DNA of 64,000 nucleotides. Source: Povalibacter uvarum. Its GTDB lineage: Bacteria > Pseudomonadota > Gammaproteobacteria > Steroidobacterales > Steroidobacteraceae. The notes under the pieces are model-generated. The model was not told where the DNA came from. It was given only the letters and a program-made list of their open reading frames with translations, and made no database searches. Location of the stretch: the NCBI RefSeq assembly GCF_014202975.1, contig NZ_JACHHZ010000008.1, positions 1 to 64,000 on the forward strand, given 5' to 3'. The position numbers and the translations under genes were made by a program. How positions within the stretch are numbered: position 1 is the first letter of the stretch; every line of letters begins with the position of its first letter. Positions 40,918-49,446 of the stretch are shown one piece after another.

Positions 40918-41925
40918 TCAGAACTCGACGGGATACGGTTTCAGCTCGCCCCGCTCATACATCTGCGGCAACTCGGGGGTCGCGTTTTCCCACACGAGCA
41001 GCATCGAGCGCTTCTTCGAGTAGCCCTGATGACGAATGTCCGCGGGCATCGCCGCGACGTCGCCCGCCTTCATGATCACCTTGGCGCGGGGCGCGCCGGT
41101 GTTCTTGTCTTCGATCTGCCATTCCAGCTCGTCGCTCAGCTGGATGAACCATTCGACGCGGTCGTTGCCGTGCTTGATGGGCAGCAGGTATTCCTCCGTG
41201 GTCGGGCAGCACAGGCTGCGCTCGAGCACGGACGACACCGACGGATTCCATGTCACGTCCGAGCGTGACAGGTACGCGAACAGGCTGAACGCGTGAACTT
41301 CGTTCTCGAAGCCCGGTTCGGCGTGAACTTCTGGTTCGTCCTGGGAGACATCGGCGAACGCGCGGTTCACCGGATAGCCGTTGTCGTCGCGGCGCAGCTC
41401 GGCATCGCCCGGCAGGCCCGGCATCCGCTTGCAGGCCTGACGTTCGCGCTCGATGGCGCCTCGGTTGTTGCCGTTCTTGCGGCCAAGCCAGGTCTTGCCG
41501 GTCTCATCGGGCGCCGCGAAGGGATCGAAGCCTTCATTCGTCCAGTCGTCGAGGATCGCCTTGAAGGTCGCCATGATCTGGCGCGAATCGAAGGTCTCGA
41601 CGTGATCGAGCCCTCTTTCCTTGTAGGCGGGATTGTAGGTGCCCGCGTAGAACTCCACTTTGCCGTAGAGATTGCGGGTACCGATCATGCTGTCGAAATT
41701 GACCCAGCCATAGAAGAAGCCCCAGGCCACGTCGCGCATCATGGCGCGCAGGAAGGCATCCGCGGACATCTTGTGGGACAGCTTCTGTCCCTGCGCTTCC
41801 CAGCCGATACGGACGAAGTATTCGTCGCGGCTGAAGGAAAATCCGCCCAGCTCGAAACTGCGATAGCCGGTTTCATTGCTCGCCGGCGATGCAGCGACCT
41901 GAAGTGCCCCACCCGTCTGACTCAT
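40918..41925 (-). CDS. hydroquinone 1,2-dioxygenase large subunit
   Basis: A 335-residue cytosolic protein matching the about 38-kDa subunit of the two-component hydroquinone 1,2-dioxygenases (HapD/PnpE2/HqdB type). Recognisable parts are G-Y-R-S-F-E-L-G-G-F-S-F-S-R-D-E-Y, V-A-W-G-F-F-Y-G-W-V-N-F-D, E-N-E-V-H-A-F-S-L-F-A-Y-L-S-R-S-D and the cupin-like C-terminus K-H-G-N-D-R-V-E-W-F-I-Q-L-S-D-E with an A-G-D-V-A-A-M-P-A-D-I-R-H-Q-G-Y turn. It uses Fe(II) to cleave hydroquinone between C1 and C2. It lies 44 bases after the small subunit. Confidence 0.85.
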   Translation of the reverse strand: MSQTGGALQVAASPASNETGYRSFELGGFSFSRDEYFVRIGWEAQGQKLSHKMSADAFLRAMMRDVAWGFFYGWVNFDSMIGTRNLYGKVEFYAGTYNPAYKERGLDHVETFDSRQIMATFKAILDDWTNEGFDPFAAPDETGKTWLGRKNGNNRGAIERERQACKRMPGLPGDAELRRDDNGYPVNRAFADVSQDEPEVHAEPGFENEVHAFSLFAYLSRSDVTWNPSVSSVLERSLCCPTTEEYLLPIKHGNDRVEWFIQLSDELEWQIEDKNTGAPRAKVIMKAGDVAAMPADIRHQGYSKKRSMLLVWENATPELPQMYERGELKPYPVEF

Positions 41926-41969
41926 GCTCGCAACTCCTGCAGTGTCCGGACGCGGTCAGACCCACCGCA

Positions 41970-42473
41970 TCACGTGTAACAGATCTCGCCCCACTTCTTG
42001 ACCGACAGCGCACCTTCGACGGTCTGCAGCAGGATCACGCCCGGGCGCGTTGCCTTGAAGCGGTAGGCCGCGCCACGCGGCAACAGGACCTGGTGTCCGC
42101 GGCGACATTTCACCCATCCCATCTTCCGGCCCGCCGGCGTGCCTTCGATCGCGACGCTGCCCCGCGTCTGGGGCGCCACTACGGCATCGGGGCTGTCGAG
42201 CTTCAGCAGTTCGACGTCCACCTCACCGTCCATCACGATCGCAAACTCGTCATGCGCCGCCGCAAACCACCCCGAGTTGCCCTCCGCCCGCAGCGTTTCG
42301 AGGACGTAGCCCAGGTTGATCGCGACAACCACCTTCTCATACGGACGAGAACGGGTGGCGACGTCAAAAATGTTCGAGAAGACGTAGTTCTTCGGGTTGT
42401 CGTTGATGATCTCGAGCTCGCCGCGCTGGAAATCGCTCAGCGAGCCGAACACGGTATGAAATTCAGTCGTCAT
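41970..42473 (-). CDS. hydroquinone 1,2-dioxygenase small subunit
   Basis: A 167-residue protein matching the about 18-kDa subunit (HapC/PnpE1/HqdA type): F-Q-R-G-E-L-E-I-I-N-D-N-P-K-N-Y-V-F-S-N-I-F-D-V-A, Y-E-K-V-V-V-A-I-N-L, A-A-H-D-E-F-A-I-V-M-D-G-E-V-D-V and R-R-G-H-Q-V-L-L-P-R-G-A-A-Y-R-F. The cupin-like fold is visible. The ATG at 42473 (MTTEFHTVFG) is used; the TTG further upstream lies in the leader. It starts 36 bases after the FecR stop and heads the seven-gene operon. Confidence 0.85.
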   Translation of the reverse strand: MTTEFHTVFGSLSDFQRGELEIINDNPKNYVFSNIFDVATRSRPYEKVVVAINLGYVLETLRAEGNSGWFAAAHDEFAIVMDGEVDVELLKLDSPDAVVAPQTRGSVAIEGTPAGRKMGWVKCRRGHQVLLPRGAAYRFKATRPGVILLQTVEGALSVKKWGEICYT

Positions 42474-42509
42474 TCTTGCTGTCCCCCTCAACGTGCTTTC
42501 CCGTTGCGA

Positions 42510-43580
42510 TCAACGCTGTTCCGGTGCCTGCGCCGGGTCGAGCACGAGCAAGCGGCCACCCCGATCCTCGACGCGGATTCCCAGCGACTCGCGCAGCAGG
42601 AATGCCAGCGAATCGACATCGCCGATCTTGATCACCCCGCTCACCGGGCGCTGGCCGATCGCACCCGACTGCAGCGACACTTTGTGGGTCGTGTAGCGAT
42701 TGAACTCGGTAATCGCCTGCAGCAACGGCACCGATTCGAACACCAGCTTCCCTTCGCGCCACGCATTGATCCTGCGGGCATCGGCCGCCTGCACAGGCTC
42801 GAGCGTGCCGCCGGCGCGATAGCTCACGGCCATGTTCGCAGTCAGCGGCGGAACCGCGACTACCCCGCCGCCCGTCGGCAACTCCTTCTCGGGGACGACC
42901 ACCACGGCGCCTTCGAGCACCGAAACCGTCACCCGGCCACGATCCACCTGGACACCGAACTCGGTGCCGACGGCACGGACCATTCCGCCCGCCGCATACA
43001 CCTCAAACGGACGGGACTTGTCATGTGAGACAGAAAAGAATGCTTCGCCCTTGCCGATGTCGACCCGCCGCTTGTGGTCATTGAACCGAACGGTCAGGGA
43101 CGTATCGGTATTCAGGGTCATCGTCGAGCGATCGGCGAGGACCACCCGCCGCTGCTCGCCGACGCGTGTCTGGTATTCGTCCACACGGTCCCGATGGGCA
43201 TAGAAGTAGCTGCCCGTCATCACCGCCAGGACCATTGCCGCCGCGGCGCTCAGCCACCACGGCCTCTGCGCCCGCGCACGCTGCCGCGCCTCTTCATCGG
43301 CACGCGCTTCGGCCTCGTCGTTGGCCGCCATCTGCTCGCACGCTTCCATGTCGACCATCAGGTCGGCATCGCTCACCAGCCCGCGCGTCAACGCAAGCGT
43401 CAGCTCGCAGCGCATATAGGCTTCGCGATGTGCGGCGGACTGATCCAGCCACGCATCGAACTCAGCCTCTGCTTCAGGGGCGACACGCTGACCATGCAGC
43501 CGCGCGAACCATCGCGCCGCCGCCGCCTCGATCGTCCGGATATCTCCACTTGAACCGTTCATGACTCCGTTCTCGCTCAT
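42510..43580 (-). CDS. FecR-like anti-sigma factor with STN-like C-terminus
   Basis: A 356-residue inner-membrane regulator. The N-terminal cytosolic DUF4880-like part (A-A-A-R-W-F-A-R-L-H-G ... E-F-D-A-W-L-D-Q-S-A-A-H-R-E-A-Y) binds the sigma factor. A single transmembrane helix spans about 108-127. The periplasmic FecR domain follows (V-G-E-Q-R-R-V-V-L-A-D-R-S-T-M-T-L-N-T-D-T, then G-E-A-F-F-S-V and V-R-A-V-G-T-E-F-G-V). The last about 80 residues look like an STN domain. The ATG at 43580 overlaps the sigma-factor stop (ATGA). Confidence 0.9.
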   Translation of the reverse strand: MSENGVMNGSSGDIRTIEAAAARWFARLHGQRVAPEAEAEFDAWLDQSAAHREAYMRCELTLALTRGLVSDADLMVDMEACEQMAANDEAEARADEEARQRARAQRPWWLSAAAAMVLAVMTGSYFYAHRDRVDEYQTRVGEQRRVVLADRSTMTLNTDTSLTVRFNDHKRRVDIGKGEAFFSVSHDKSRPFEVYAAGGMVRAVGTEFGVQVDRGRVTVSVLEGAVVVVPEKELPTGGGVVAVPPLTANMAVSYRAGGTLEPVQAADARRINAWREGKLVFESVPLLQAITEFNRYTTHKVSLQSGAIGQRPVSGVIKIGDVDSLAFLLRESLGIRVEDRGGRLLVLDPAQAPEQR

Positions 43581-44209
43581 GGCTTGTCCGCCGTTCGTAG
43601 TCTCCCCTGACAAAGCTCCAGCACCATCGCTATATCGCGCTCTACCGTTTTCGCGCTCACGTTCAAGTGCTTCGCGATGTTCCGGTAGCTCATGTTTTGT
43701 GTAACGTGCAGGAGGAAAACCTGTCGATGCCGTGGCGGCAGATCAAGCAGCACCTGCTTGATGACCTGCATCCCGGCATTCCAATCCACGATCTCCGCCG
43801 GCGTCTCGTCTTCGCCGGCGATCTCGACCAGCTCGTACGGTACGTGTGACGACTCGGCGTGTGTCCTGCGCAGGCGAAAGCGATCGCGCGCAAGATTCGT
43901 GGCGATCTTGAAAAGAAAGCGGCGCACCTGGTCGTCCAGGTGATCGAGATGTTCGAGTCGCAGCAGGCGCACGTACGTCTCCTGCAGAACCTCCTCGGCG
44001 TCATCCGCACTGGACAGCAGCCGGGTCAGGTATTGCAGCAGCGCACCGCGGTGCTCATTGAACAGTCGCTCGATCAGGGCCGAGCGCGCCGCGGCGTTGT
44101 CCGCAGACTCCAGACCTGACTCCGCGGCGTCGCCCGATGGCTGCCGGTCAGCGGCCGCCGATTCGGACCCGGTCCGGATCAGACGCAATTTGAAGGGCGG
44201 TAAGTTCAT
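43577..44209 (-). CDS. FecI-like ECF sigma factor
   Basis: A 210-residue sigma factor. Region 2 (D-D-A-E-E-V-L-Q-E-T-Y-V-R-L-L-R, then F-K-I-A-T-N-L-A-R-D-R-F-R) and region 4 (L-P-P-R-H-R-Q-V-F-L-L-H ... M-S-Y-R-N-I-A-K-H-L-N-V-S-A-K-T-V-E-R-D) are complete. It is translationally coupled with the FecR-like gene and lies just upstream of the hydroquinone operon on the same strand. The pair probably responds to a signal passed by an STN-containing TonB receptor, such as that at 50697. Confidence 0.9.
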   Translation of the reverse strand: MNLPPFKLRLIRTGSESAAADRQPSGDAAESGLESADNAAARSALIERLFNEHRGALLQYLTRLLSSADDAEEVLQETYVRLLRLEHLDHLDDQVRRFLFKIATNLARDRFRLRRTHAESSHVPYELVEIAGEDETPAEIVDWNAGMQVIKQVLLDLPPRHRQVFLLHVTQNMSYRNIAKHLNVSAKTVERDIAMVLELCQGRLRTADKP

Positions 44210-44326
44210 GACGCGGCAGGCACTTTGCGATATCGGGCAGGGCCGGTGGCTCTCATATTTATATACGCCGGACCTGCCCTGCTGCAGACAATATTCCGCT
44301 GCGGCGCCGGGGCGAACCCCCGATGT

Positions 44327-47300
44327 TCATTGCTCCTTCGGCTGATCCAGTCCCGGGGCTGCGGCAGATTGCGGGCGGCTCATGAGACGGTCGAGGATCG
44401 AGCTCGTGTGCTCCGGCGACTTGGTGTGTGCCGCCACGAGTGAGTAGACGACCGGCACGGCAACCAGCGTCAGGAACATCGAAACCAGCGTCCCGAAGAA
44501 GACCACGACGCCGATGGGCAACCGCTGCTCCGCGCCGGCCCCGTGCGCAAACACGAACGGCAGAGCACCGAAGGCCGTGCACAGGCTCGTCATCAGCACT
44601 GGTCGCAGGCGCGTTGCAGCCGCCTGGATGACTGCCTCGACGTATTCCACGCCTCGATCTCGCAGCTGGTTGGCGAACTCCACGATCAACACGCCGTTTT
44701 TGGCCGCGATACCGATCAGCATGATCACCGCGATCTGGCTGAAGATGTTGATGGTGCCGCCGTAAAGCTTCAGTCCGAAGACCGCTCCCAGCAGCGCGAG
44801 CGGCACCGTCACCATGATGATCGACGGCAGGACGAAACTCTCGAACTGCGCCGCAAGCACCAGGAACACGATGGCCAGTGCGAATGCGAATGTCAGGTAC
44901 AGCTGCGAGCCGCTGCGAGTGAATTCAGCGGATTCGCCGTCGAACATCAGCTTGGCGCCTGCGGGCAACTCCTTCTCGACAGTGTCACGGAACCATTGCA
45001 CGGCCTCGCCCATCGTGTAGCCCGGCGCAAGCCCCGCCGACACCTCGATGGAGCGCAGGCGATTGAAGCGGTTGAGACGAATGGCACCGGCGGTTTCCGT
45101 GAGTGTCACGACATTCGAGAGCGGGATGAGCTCGTTGGTACGGCCCGAGCGGACGTAGATGCTGGTGAGGTCCGTCTCGTTGCGACGTTCCGCGTCCTGG
45201 CCCTGCAGGATCACGTTGTATTCGCGGCCACGATCGAGATAGGTCGTCACGATTCGCGAGCCCAGCACGGTTTCGAGCGTGCGGCCTACGGTTTCGAGCG
45301 AGACACCGAGATCCGCCGCCCGATTGCGATCGATCGCCACGCGGATCTGCGGCTTGCGCTCCTTGTAATCAGTATCCACGCCCGTCAGACCGGGGTTTTG
45401 TTCCGCGAGCTGCGCGATCTTCTGCGACCACTGCGAGAGCTGCTCATAGTCCGGGCCACCGATGATGGCCTGCACTGGTTGGCCGAAACCGCCGCGTCCG
45501 AGGCTGGACGGTTGACCGCCGAACGCGCGCACTCCCGGCAGCGTGCGCAGCTCCGCAAGCAGCGAGCTCATGATCTCTGCACTGGAACGGTCGCGCTCGT
45601 TCCAAGGCTCGAGCACGATGATGCCGCGTGACGAACTGACGTCACCGACGGTCGTCGGCGTTCCGCCGCCCGTGCCTGGAATCCTCAGCATCGTTCGCAA
45701 CACTTCACCTTCCCTGCGCCGGTGCTCGTTCGCGATTTCCTCCATGCGCCGGCCATACGCCTCGGTGTACTGCAGGCTCGCCCCCTCGGGCCCCTGCAGC
45801 GTGAGGAACAGCCGGCCGGTATCGGCCGTCGGAGCGAACTCCGTCGGAATGGTGCGGAACGTCAGCACGCCGAGCACAGACAGCGCGAGCAGCGACCCGG
45901 TGACGATCCACGGATGGCGAACGGCGCGTCGCAGCCCGCCCTCGTAGCGGGTGGCGAGGCGCTTGAAGAAGCCGTCGATCGCGACCGCGACGCGGCTGCG
46001 CCCTGCGTGATGATCCGGAAGCTTCGATGCCAGCATCGGCGTCAGCGTCAGCGCGATCAGTGCGGAGAACAGCACAGCCGCGGCAAGCGTGAATCCGAAC
46101 TCACGAAACAATCGGCCGATGTCACCCGGCAGGAACGAGATCGGGACAAATACGGCCGCGAGCACGAGCGTCGTCGCGATGACAGCGAAGCCGATCTCGC
46201 GGCCGCCCGTGACAGCCGCAACCATCGGCGGCTCGCCCATCTCGTTGCGCCGGTGGATGTTCTCCAGCACCACGATCGCGTCGTCGACGACGAGCCCGAT
46301 TGCGAGCACCAGACCGAGCAACGTCAGGACGTTGACCGAGTATCCAAGCGCGTACATGACCGTGAACGCTGCGATCACTGACACCGGAATCGTGACCGCC
46401 GGGATGAGCGTTGCCCGCAGATTGCCAAGGAACCCGTAGATCACGATGAGCACAGAGATGAACGCGAAAATCACCGCGATCACGACCTCGCGCAGTGCCG
46501 CTTCGATCGACAGCGCGTTGTCGACGTTGAGCAGGAGGGTTCCGCCTTCGGGCAGTTCGCCCTGCAGCGCCGCTACCTCCGCACGCACGCCGCGCACGAC
46601 ATCGAGCGTGTTCGATTTCGACTGTGCTTCGACGAAGAGCCCCACGCCGGGTCTGCCCTCGGTGCGCATGACGGTGCGTTCGTTCTCGGCCGCAAGACGC
46701 ACGTCCGCCACTTCGCCGAGACGAATCAGGTGACCGCCCGCCCCTCGTCCGATGACGAGGTCGCGGAAGTTCTGCTCGGTATCGAGCCCGACCTCCGTGC
46801 GCAGGGAGAACTCGCGCGTCTGGGACTCGAGGCGGCCCGCTGGCAGCTGCACGTTCTCACGACGCAGCGCAGCCTCCACATCCGCCACCGTCAGTTCGCG
46901 TGCTGCGAGTGCCTGGCGGCTTAGCCAGATGCGCATCGCAAACCTTCGCCCACCGCTGAGCGAGACACGTGCGACGCCGGGCACGGTGGCAATGCGATCG
47001 ACGATGTAGCGCTCAGCGTAGTCGGAGATCTCGAGCAGCGACATCTTGTCCGAACTGAAGTTGAGGATTGCCACCGCGTCCCCGCCCGCAGTCGCTTTGG
47101 CAATCTCCGGCGGGTCCGCCTCTTCCGGCAGCGCGCCGAGCACTCGGGAGACACGGTCGCGCACATCGTTGGCCGCACCGTCCAGGTCGCGGTTCACATC
47201 GAACTCGATCGTGATCTGGGAGCGTTCGTCCTCGCTGGAGGATTCGATCTTCAGAATGCCTTCGATACCGGCAATCCGGTCCTCGATCGGCTGGGTGATC

Positions 47301-47485
47301 TTGTTCTCGACGACCCGCGCCGAGGCGCCGCGATAGGTTGTGCTGATCGAAACGACCGGCCGCTCGACATCCGGATACTCGCGCACCGACAGACGCTGCA
47401 ACGACACCAGCCCGATGATGATGAGGACCAGGCTGATGACGGTGGCGAAGACGGGACGCCGGACCGACAGCTCCGAGATCTGCAT
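44327..47485 (-). CDS. RND efflux permease (HAE1 type)
   Basis: A 1052-residue inner-membrane proton-driven efflux pump. Twelve transmembrane helices and two large periplasmic loops are evident. Helix 1 starts S-V-R-R-P-V-F-A-T-V-I-S. The proton-relay region reads G-L-V-L-A-I-G-L-V-V-D-D-A-I-V-V-L-E-N (two Asp in helix 4), and helix 10 contains G-I-A-A-K-N-G-V-L-I-V-E-F. It pairs with the membrane-fusion gene just upstream. No outer-membrane factor gene is in view. The operon context suggests export of toxic quinones or phenols, by inference. Confidence 0.92.
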   Translation of the reverse strand: MQISELSVRRPVFATVISLVLIIIGLVSLQRLSVREYPDVERPVVSISTTYRGASARVVENKITQPIEDRIAGIEGILKIESSSEDERSQITIEFDVNRDLDGAANDVRDRVSRVLGALPEEADPPEIAKATAGGDAVAILNFSSDKMSLLEISDYAERYIVDRIATVPGVARVSLSGGRRFAMRIWLSRQALAARELTVADVEAALRRENVQLPAGRLESQTREFSLRTEVGLDTEQNFRDLVIGRGAGGHLIRLGEVADVRLAAENERTVMRTEGRPGVGLFVEAQSKSNTLDVVRGVRAEVAALQGELPEGGTLLLNVDNALSIEAALREVVIAVIFAFISVLIVIYGFLGNLRATLIPAVTIPVSVIAAFTVMYALGYSVNVLTLLGLVLAIGLVVDDAIVVLENIHRRNEMGEPPMVAAVTGGREIGFAVIATTLVLAAVFVPISFLPGDIGRLFREFGFTLAAAVLFSALIALTLTPMLASKLPDHHAGRSRVAVAIDGFFKRLATRYEGGLRRAVRHPWIVTGSLLALSVLGVLTFRTIPTEFAPTADTGRLFLTLQGPEGASLQYTEAYGRRMEEIANEHRRREGEVLRTMLRIPGTGGGTPTTVGDVSSSRGIIVLEPWNERDRSSAEIMSSLLAELRTLPGVRAFGGQPSSLGRGGFGQPVQAIIGGPDYEQLSQWSQKIAQLAEQNPGLTGVDTDYKERKPQIRVAIDRNRAADLGVSLETVGRTLETVLGSRIVTTYLDRGREYNVILQGQDAERRNETDLTSIYVRSGRTNELIPLSNVVTLTETAGAIRLNRFNRLRSIEVSAGLAPGYTMGEAVQWFRDTVEKELPAGAKLMFDGESAEFTRSGSQLYLTFAFALAIVFLVLAAQFESFVLPSIIMVTVPLALLGAVFGLKLYGGTINIFSQIAVIMLIGIAAKNGVLIVEFANQLRDRGVEYVEAVIQAAATRLRPVLMTSLCTAFGALPFVFAHGAGAEQRLPIGVVVFFGTLVSMFLTLVAVPVVYSLVAAHTKSPEHTSSILDRLMSRPQSAAAPGLDQPKEQ

Positions 47486-47494
47486 GCCTGACTC

Positions 47495-48583
47495 CTAGGA
47501 TTCGGTCGCAACCGCTGCGTACTGAGACTGGCTGATGCGGGATTTGTCCCTGACCTTCTGCGTGCCCTCGACGATCACCTGTTGTTCTCGCTTGAGGCCC
47601 GACAGGATCTCCACCTCGCCAGTCAGCCGACGCCCGATGGATACCTCCTGCTTCAATGCGGTATCGCCCTCGGCAACGAAAACAAAGACGCGGCCCTGCT
47701 CCGGGACGAGCGCCGCTTCGGGGACCACGAGCGCCTTCGTCGGTGCCGCGCGCACAACGACCGACATGAACGTGCCTGGTTTCAGAATGCCGTCGCGATT
47801 GCTGACGACGGCGCGCGTATTGATGGTGCGCGTCACCGGGTCGACGCGTGAGTCGAACGCGCTGATGCGACCATCGAACTTCTGCCCGGGCAACCCCGAT
47901 GCGGTCGCGACAACCGGCAATCCGTCCTTGAGCGCGTACTGATACACCTGCGGCACCGTGAACTCGATCTTGATCACGGACGTATCGTCGAGCGTCGTGA
48001 TGGCCGTCCCCGGTGGGACAAGGCTGCCGACGCTCACGCGGCGAAAACCGGTGCGGCCCGAGAAAGGTGCGCGAATGACTGTATCCGAAAGGCGCGACTT
48101 CGCCGCAGCGACCCGCGCCTGATTGGCCTTGTAGGTGGCCTCGATCTGATCGAGCTGCGACTGCGAAAGAATCTTCGTCGAGGCGAGGCTGCGGCTGCGC
48201 TCGAGCGCAGCGGTACTCTCGATGAGTGCCGCTTCCGCCTCGGCGAGCTCTGCTCGCGGCTGCGCGCCGTCGAACTCGATCAGTACGGTATCGCGCCTGA
48301 CGACCTCGCCTTCGACGAAGCGAATCGCCGTTACGATGTTCAAGGTCTTCGACGTCAGTTCGACGGATTCATTGGCGCGAGCCGAGCCCACGGCTTCGAT
48401 CAGGAGATCCAATTCCTTCTCGACGACCGGGCTCGTAACGACCGCCGTCACTGCGCCCGCATTGCCGCCGGGTCCACGTGCGCCATCGACCGGCTTGGCG
48501 TTGGGCGAGCAACCGAGCACACCGGCAAGCCCTCCCGTTGCGGTCACTGCGATGAGCACAAACCTGTTCACACGCACGTTCAA
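47495..48583 (-). CDS. RND membrane-fusion lipoprotein
   Basis: A 362-residue periplasmic adaptor. The signal ends in the lipobox G-V-L-G-C. The barrel-sandwich part has V-G-S-A-R-A-N-E-S-V-E-L-T-S-K and V-I-R-A-P-F-S-G-R-T-G-F-R-R-V-S-V-G-S-L-V, with a coiled-coil hairpin between (about residues 100-155). The C-terminus carries the V-V-P-E-A-A-L-V-P segment. The start is a TTG at 48583 that overlaps the dioxygenase TGA (TTGA), with a GTG two codons on as an alternative. It joins the RND permease to the outer membrane. Confidence 0.9.
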   Translation of the reverse strand: MNVRVNRFVLIAVTATGGLAGVLGCSPNAKPVDGARGPGGNAGAVTAVVTSPVVEKELDLLIEAVGSARANESVELTSKTLNIVTAIRFVEGEVVRRDTVLIEFDGAQPRAELAEAEAALIESTAALERSRSLASTKILSQSQLDQIEATYKANQARVAAAKSRLSDTVIRAPFSGRTGFRRVSVGSLVPPGTAITTLDDTSVIKIEFTVPQVYQYALKDGLPVVATASGLPGQKFDGRISAFDSRVDPVTRTINTRAVVSNRDGILKPGTFMSVVVRAAPTKALVVPEAALVPEQGRVFVFVAEGDTALKQEVSIGRRLTGEVEILSGLKREQQVIVEGTQKVRDKSRISQSQYAAVATES

Positions 48584-49446
48584 GCGCCGTCCTCTCGATC
48601 CAGCACGAACTCGTGATCCAGCGTCCAGCGAAGGTCCGAGGCCGCGTCTGAAACAGGGATGTAGTCCACCAGCAGCGACGGCTTCACTCCAAAGACCGCA
48701 TCCGAGTCGATGTAGGGATCACCCCGCGTGTACATCTGAGTCGTGAGTGACCGGAATCCCGGAGCAGTCACCGTGAAGTGAATGTGAGCAGGACGCATGG
48801 GATGCCGCCCGGCGAGCGTCAGCAGCGATCCGACGGGGCCATCGACCGGAACGGGATAGAACGTCGGCTTGAGTGTCGTGAACGCGAATGTTCCGTCGCC
48901 ACGGGATCGCAGCCTGCCGCGAAAGTTCATCTCGGGCTGCGTGGAGTCCTGAACTGCGTACAGCTGATTCGGAGCCGTGTGCCAGATGTCGAGGATCGCA
49001 CCGGCGATCGGCTCGCCGTCGACCGAGCGTACGCTGCCCGTGATCAGCACACGTTCGCCCTCCCCCGCCAGCGCGATGCTGGCGCCGTGCTCGACGTCGG
49101 GTGAACCCGGCGCGTAGAACGGTCCGGTCACCGCGGACTCCGTCGCGCCGGGAGAGGATGCATTGTGAATGTTGTCGACCGCCGAGCTGATACCGAGTGC
49201 GTCTGACAGGAGAATGAACTCCTGACGCGGACCGACACACGTCTTGCCTGTGCGGGTCAGGAAGTCGATTGCGGCGAACCACTCCGGCGGAGTCAGTCCG
49301 GTTTCATTGACGAACGCGTGCAGGTGACGAAGCAGCGACTCGGCAACGGTGTTCCAGCGTGCGTCTTCGGTGCGCGCATACGACGCGATGACTTCCTGGA
49401 GCAAAGCGTCGTTGAGGGCGCGGCTTGCTGGCGAATGCGATGTCAT
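48580..49446 (-). CDS. hydroxyquinol/catechol-type intradiol dioxygenase
   Basis: A 288-residue Fe(III) dioxygenase. After an N-terminal helical dimerisation part, G-P-F-Y-A-P-G-S-P supplies one tyrosine ligand and T-F-Y-P-V-P the second. R-P-A-H-I-H-F-T-V-T supplies the two histidines. G-A-I-L-D-I-W-H-T-A-P-N is the family block in the middle. Its position next to maleylacetate reductase favours hydroxyquinol (benzene-1,2,4-triol) as substrate, giving maleylacetate. The ATG at 49446 overlaps the reductase TGA (ATGA). Confidence 0.9.
   Translation of the reverse strand: MTSHSPASRALNDALLQEVIASYARTEDARWNTVAESLLRHLHAFVNETGLTPPEWFAAIDFLTRTGKTCVGPRQEFILLSDALGISSAVDNIHNASSPGATESAVTGPFYAPGSPDVEHGASIALAGEGERVLITGSVRSVDGEPIAGAILDIWHTAPNQLYAVQDSTQPEMNFRGRLRSRGDGTFAFTTLKPTFYPVPVDGPVGSLLTLAGRHPMRPAHIHFTVTAPGFRSLTTQMYTRGDPYIDSDAVFGVKPSLLVDYIPVSDAASDLRWTLDHEFVLDREDGA

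Noticed and set aside
40918-42473. Reading the two cupin-like proteins as gentisate or homogentisate dioxygenase.
   Set aside because: Two subunits of about 18 and 38 kDa in this order, followed by a semialdehyde dehydrogenase, fit hydroquinone 1,2-dioxygenase better; gentisate enzymes are single-subunit bicupins.
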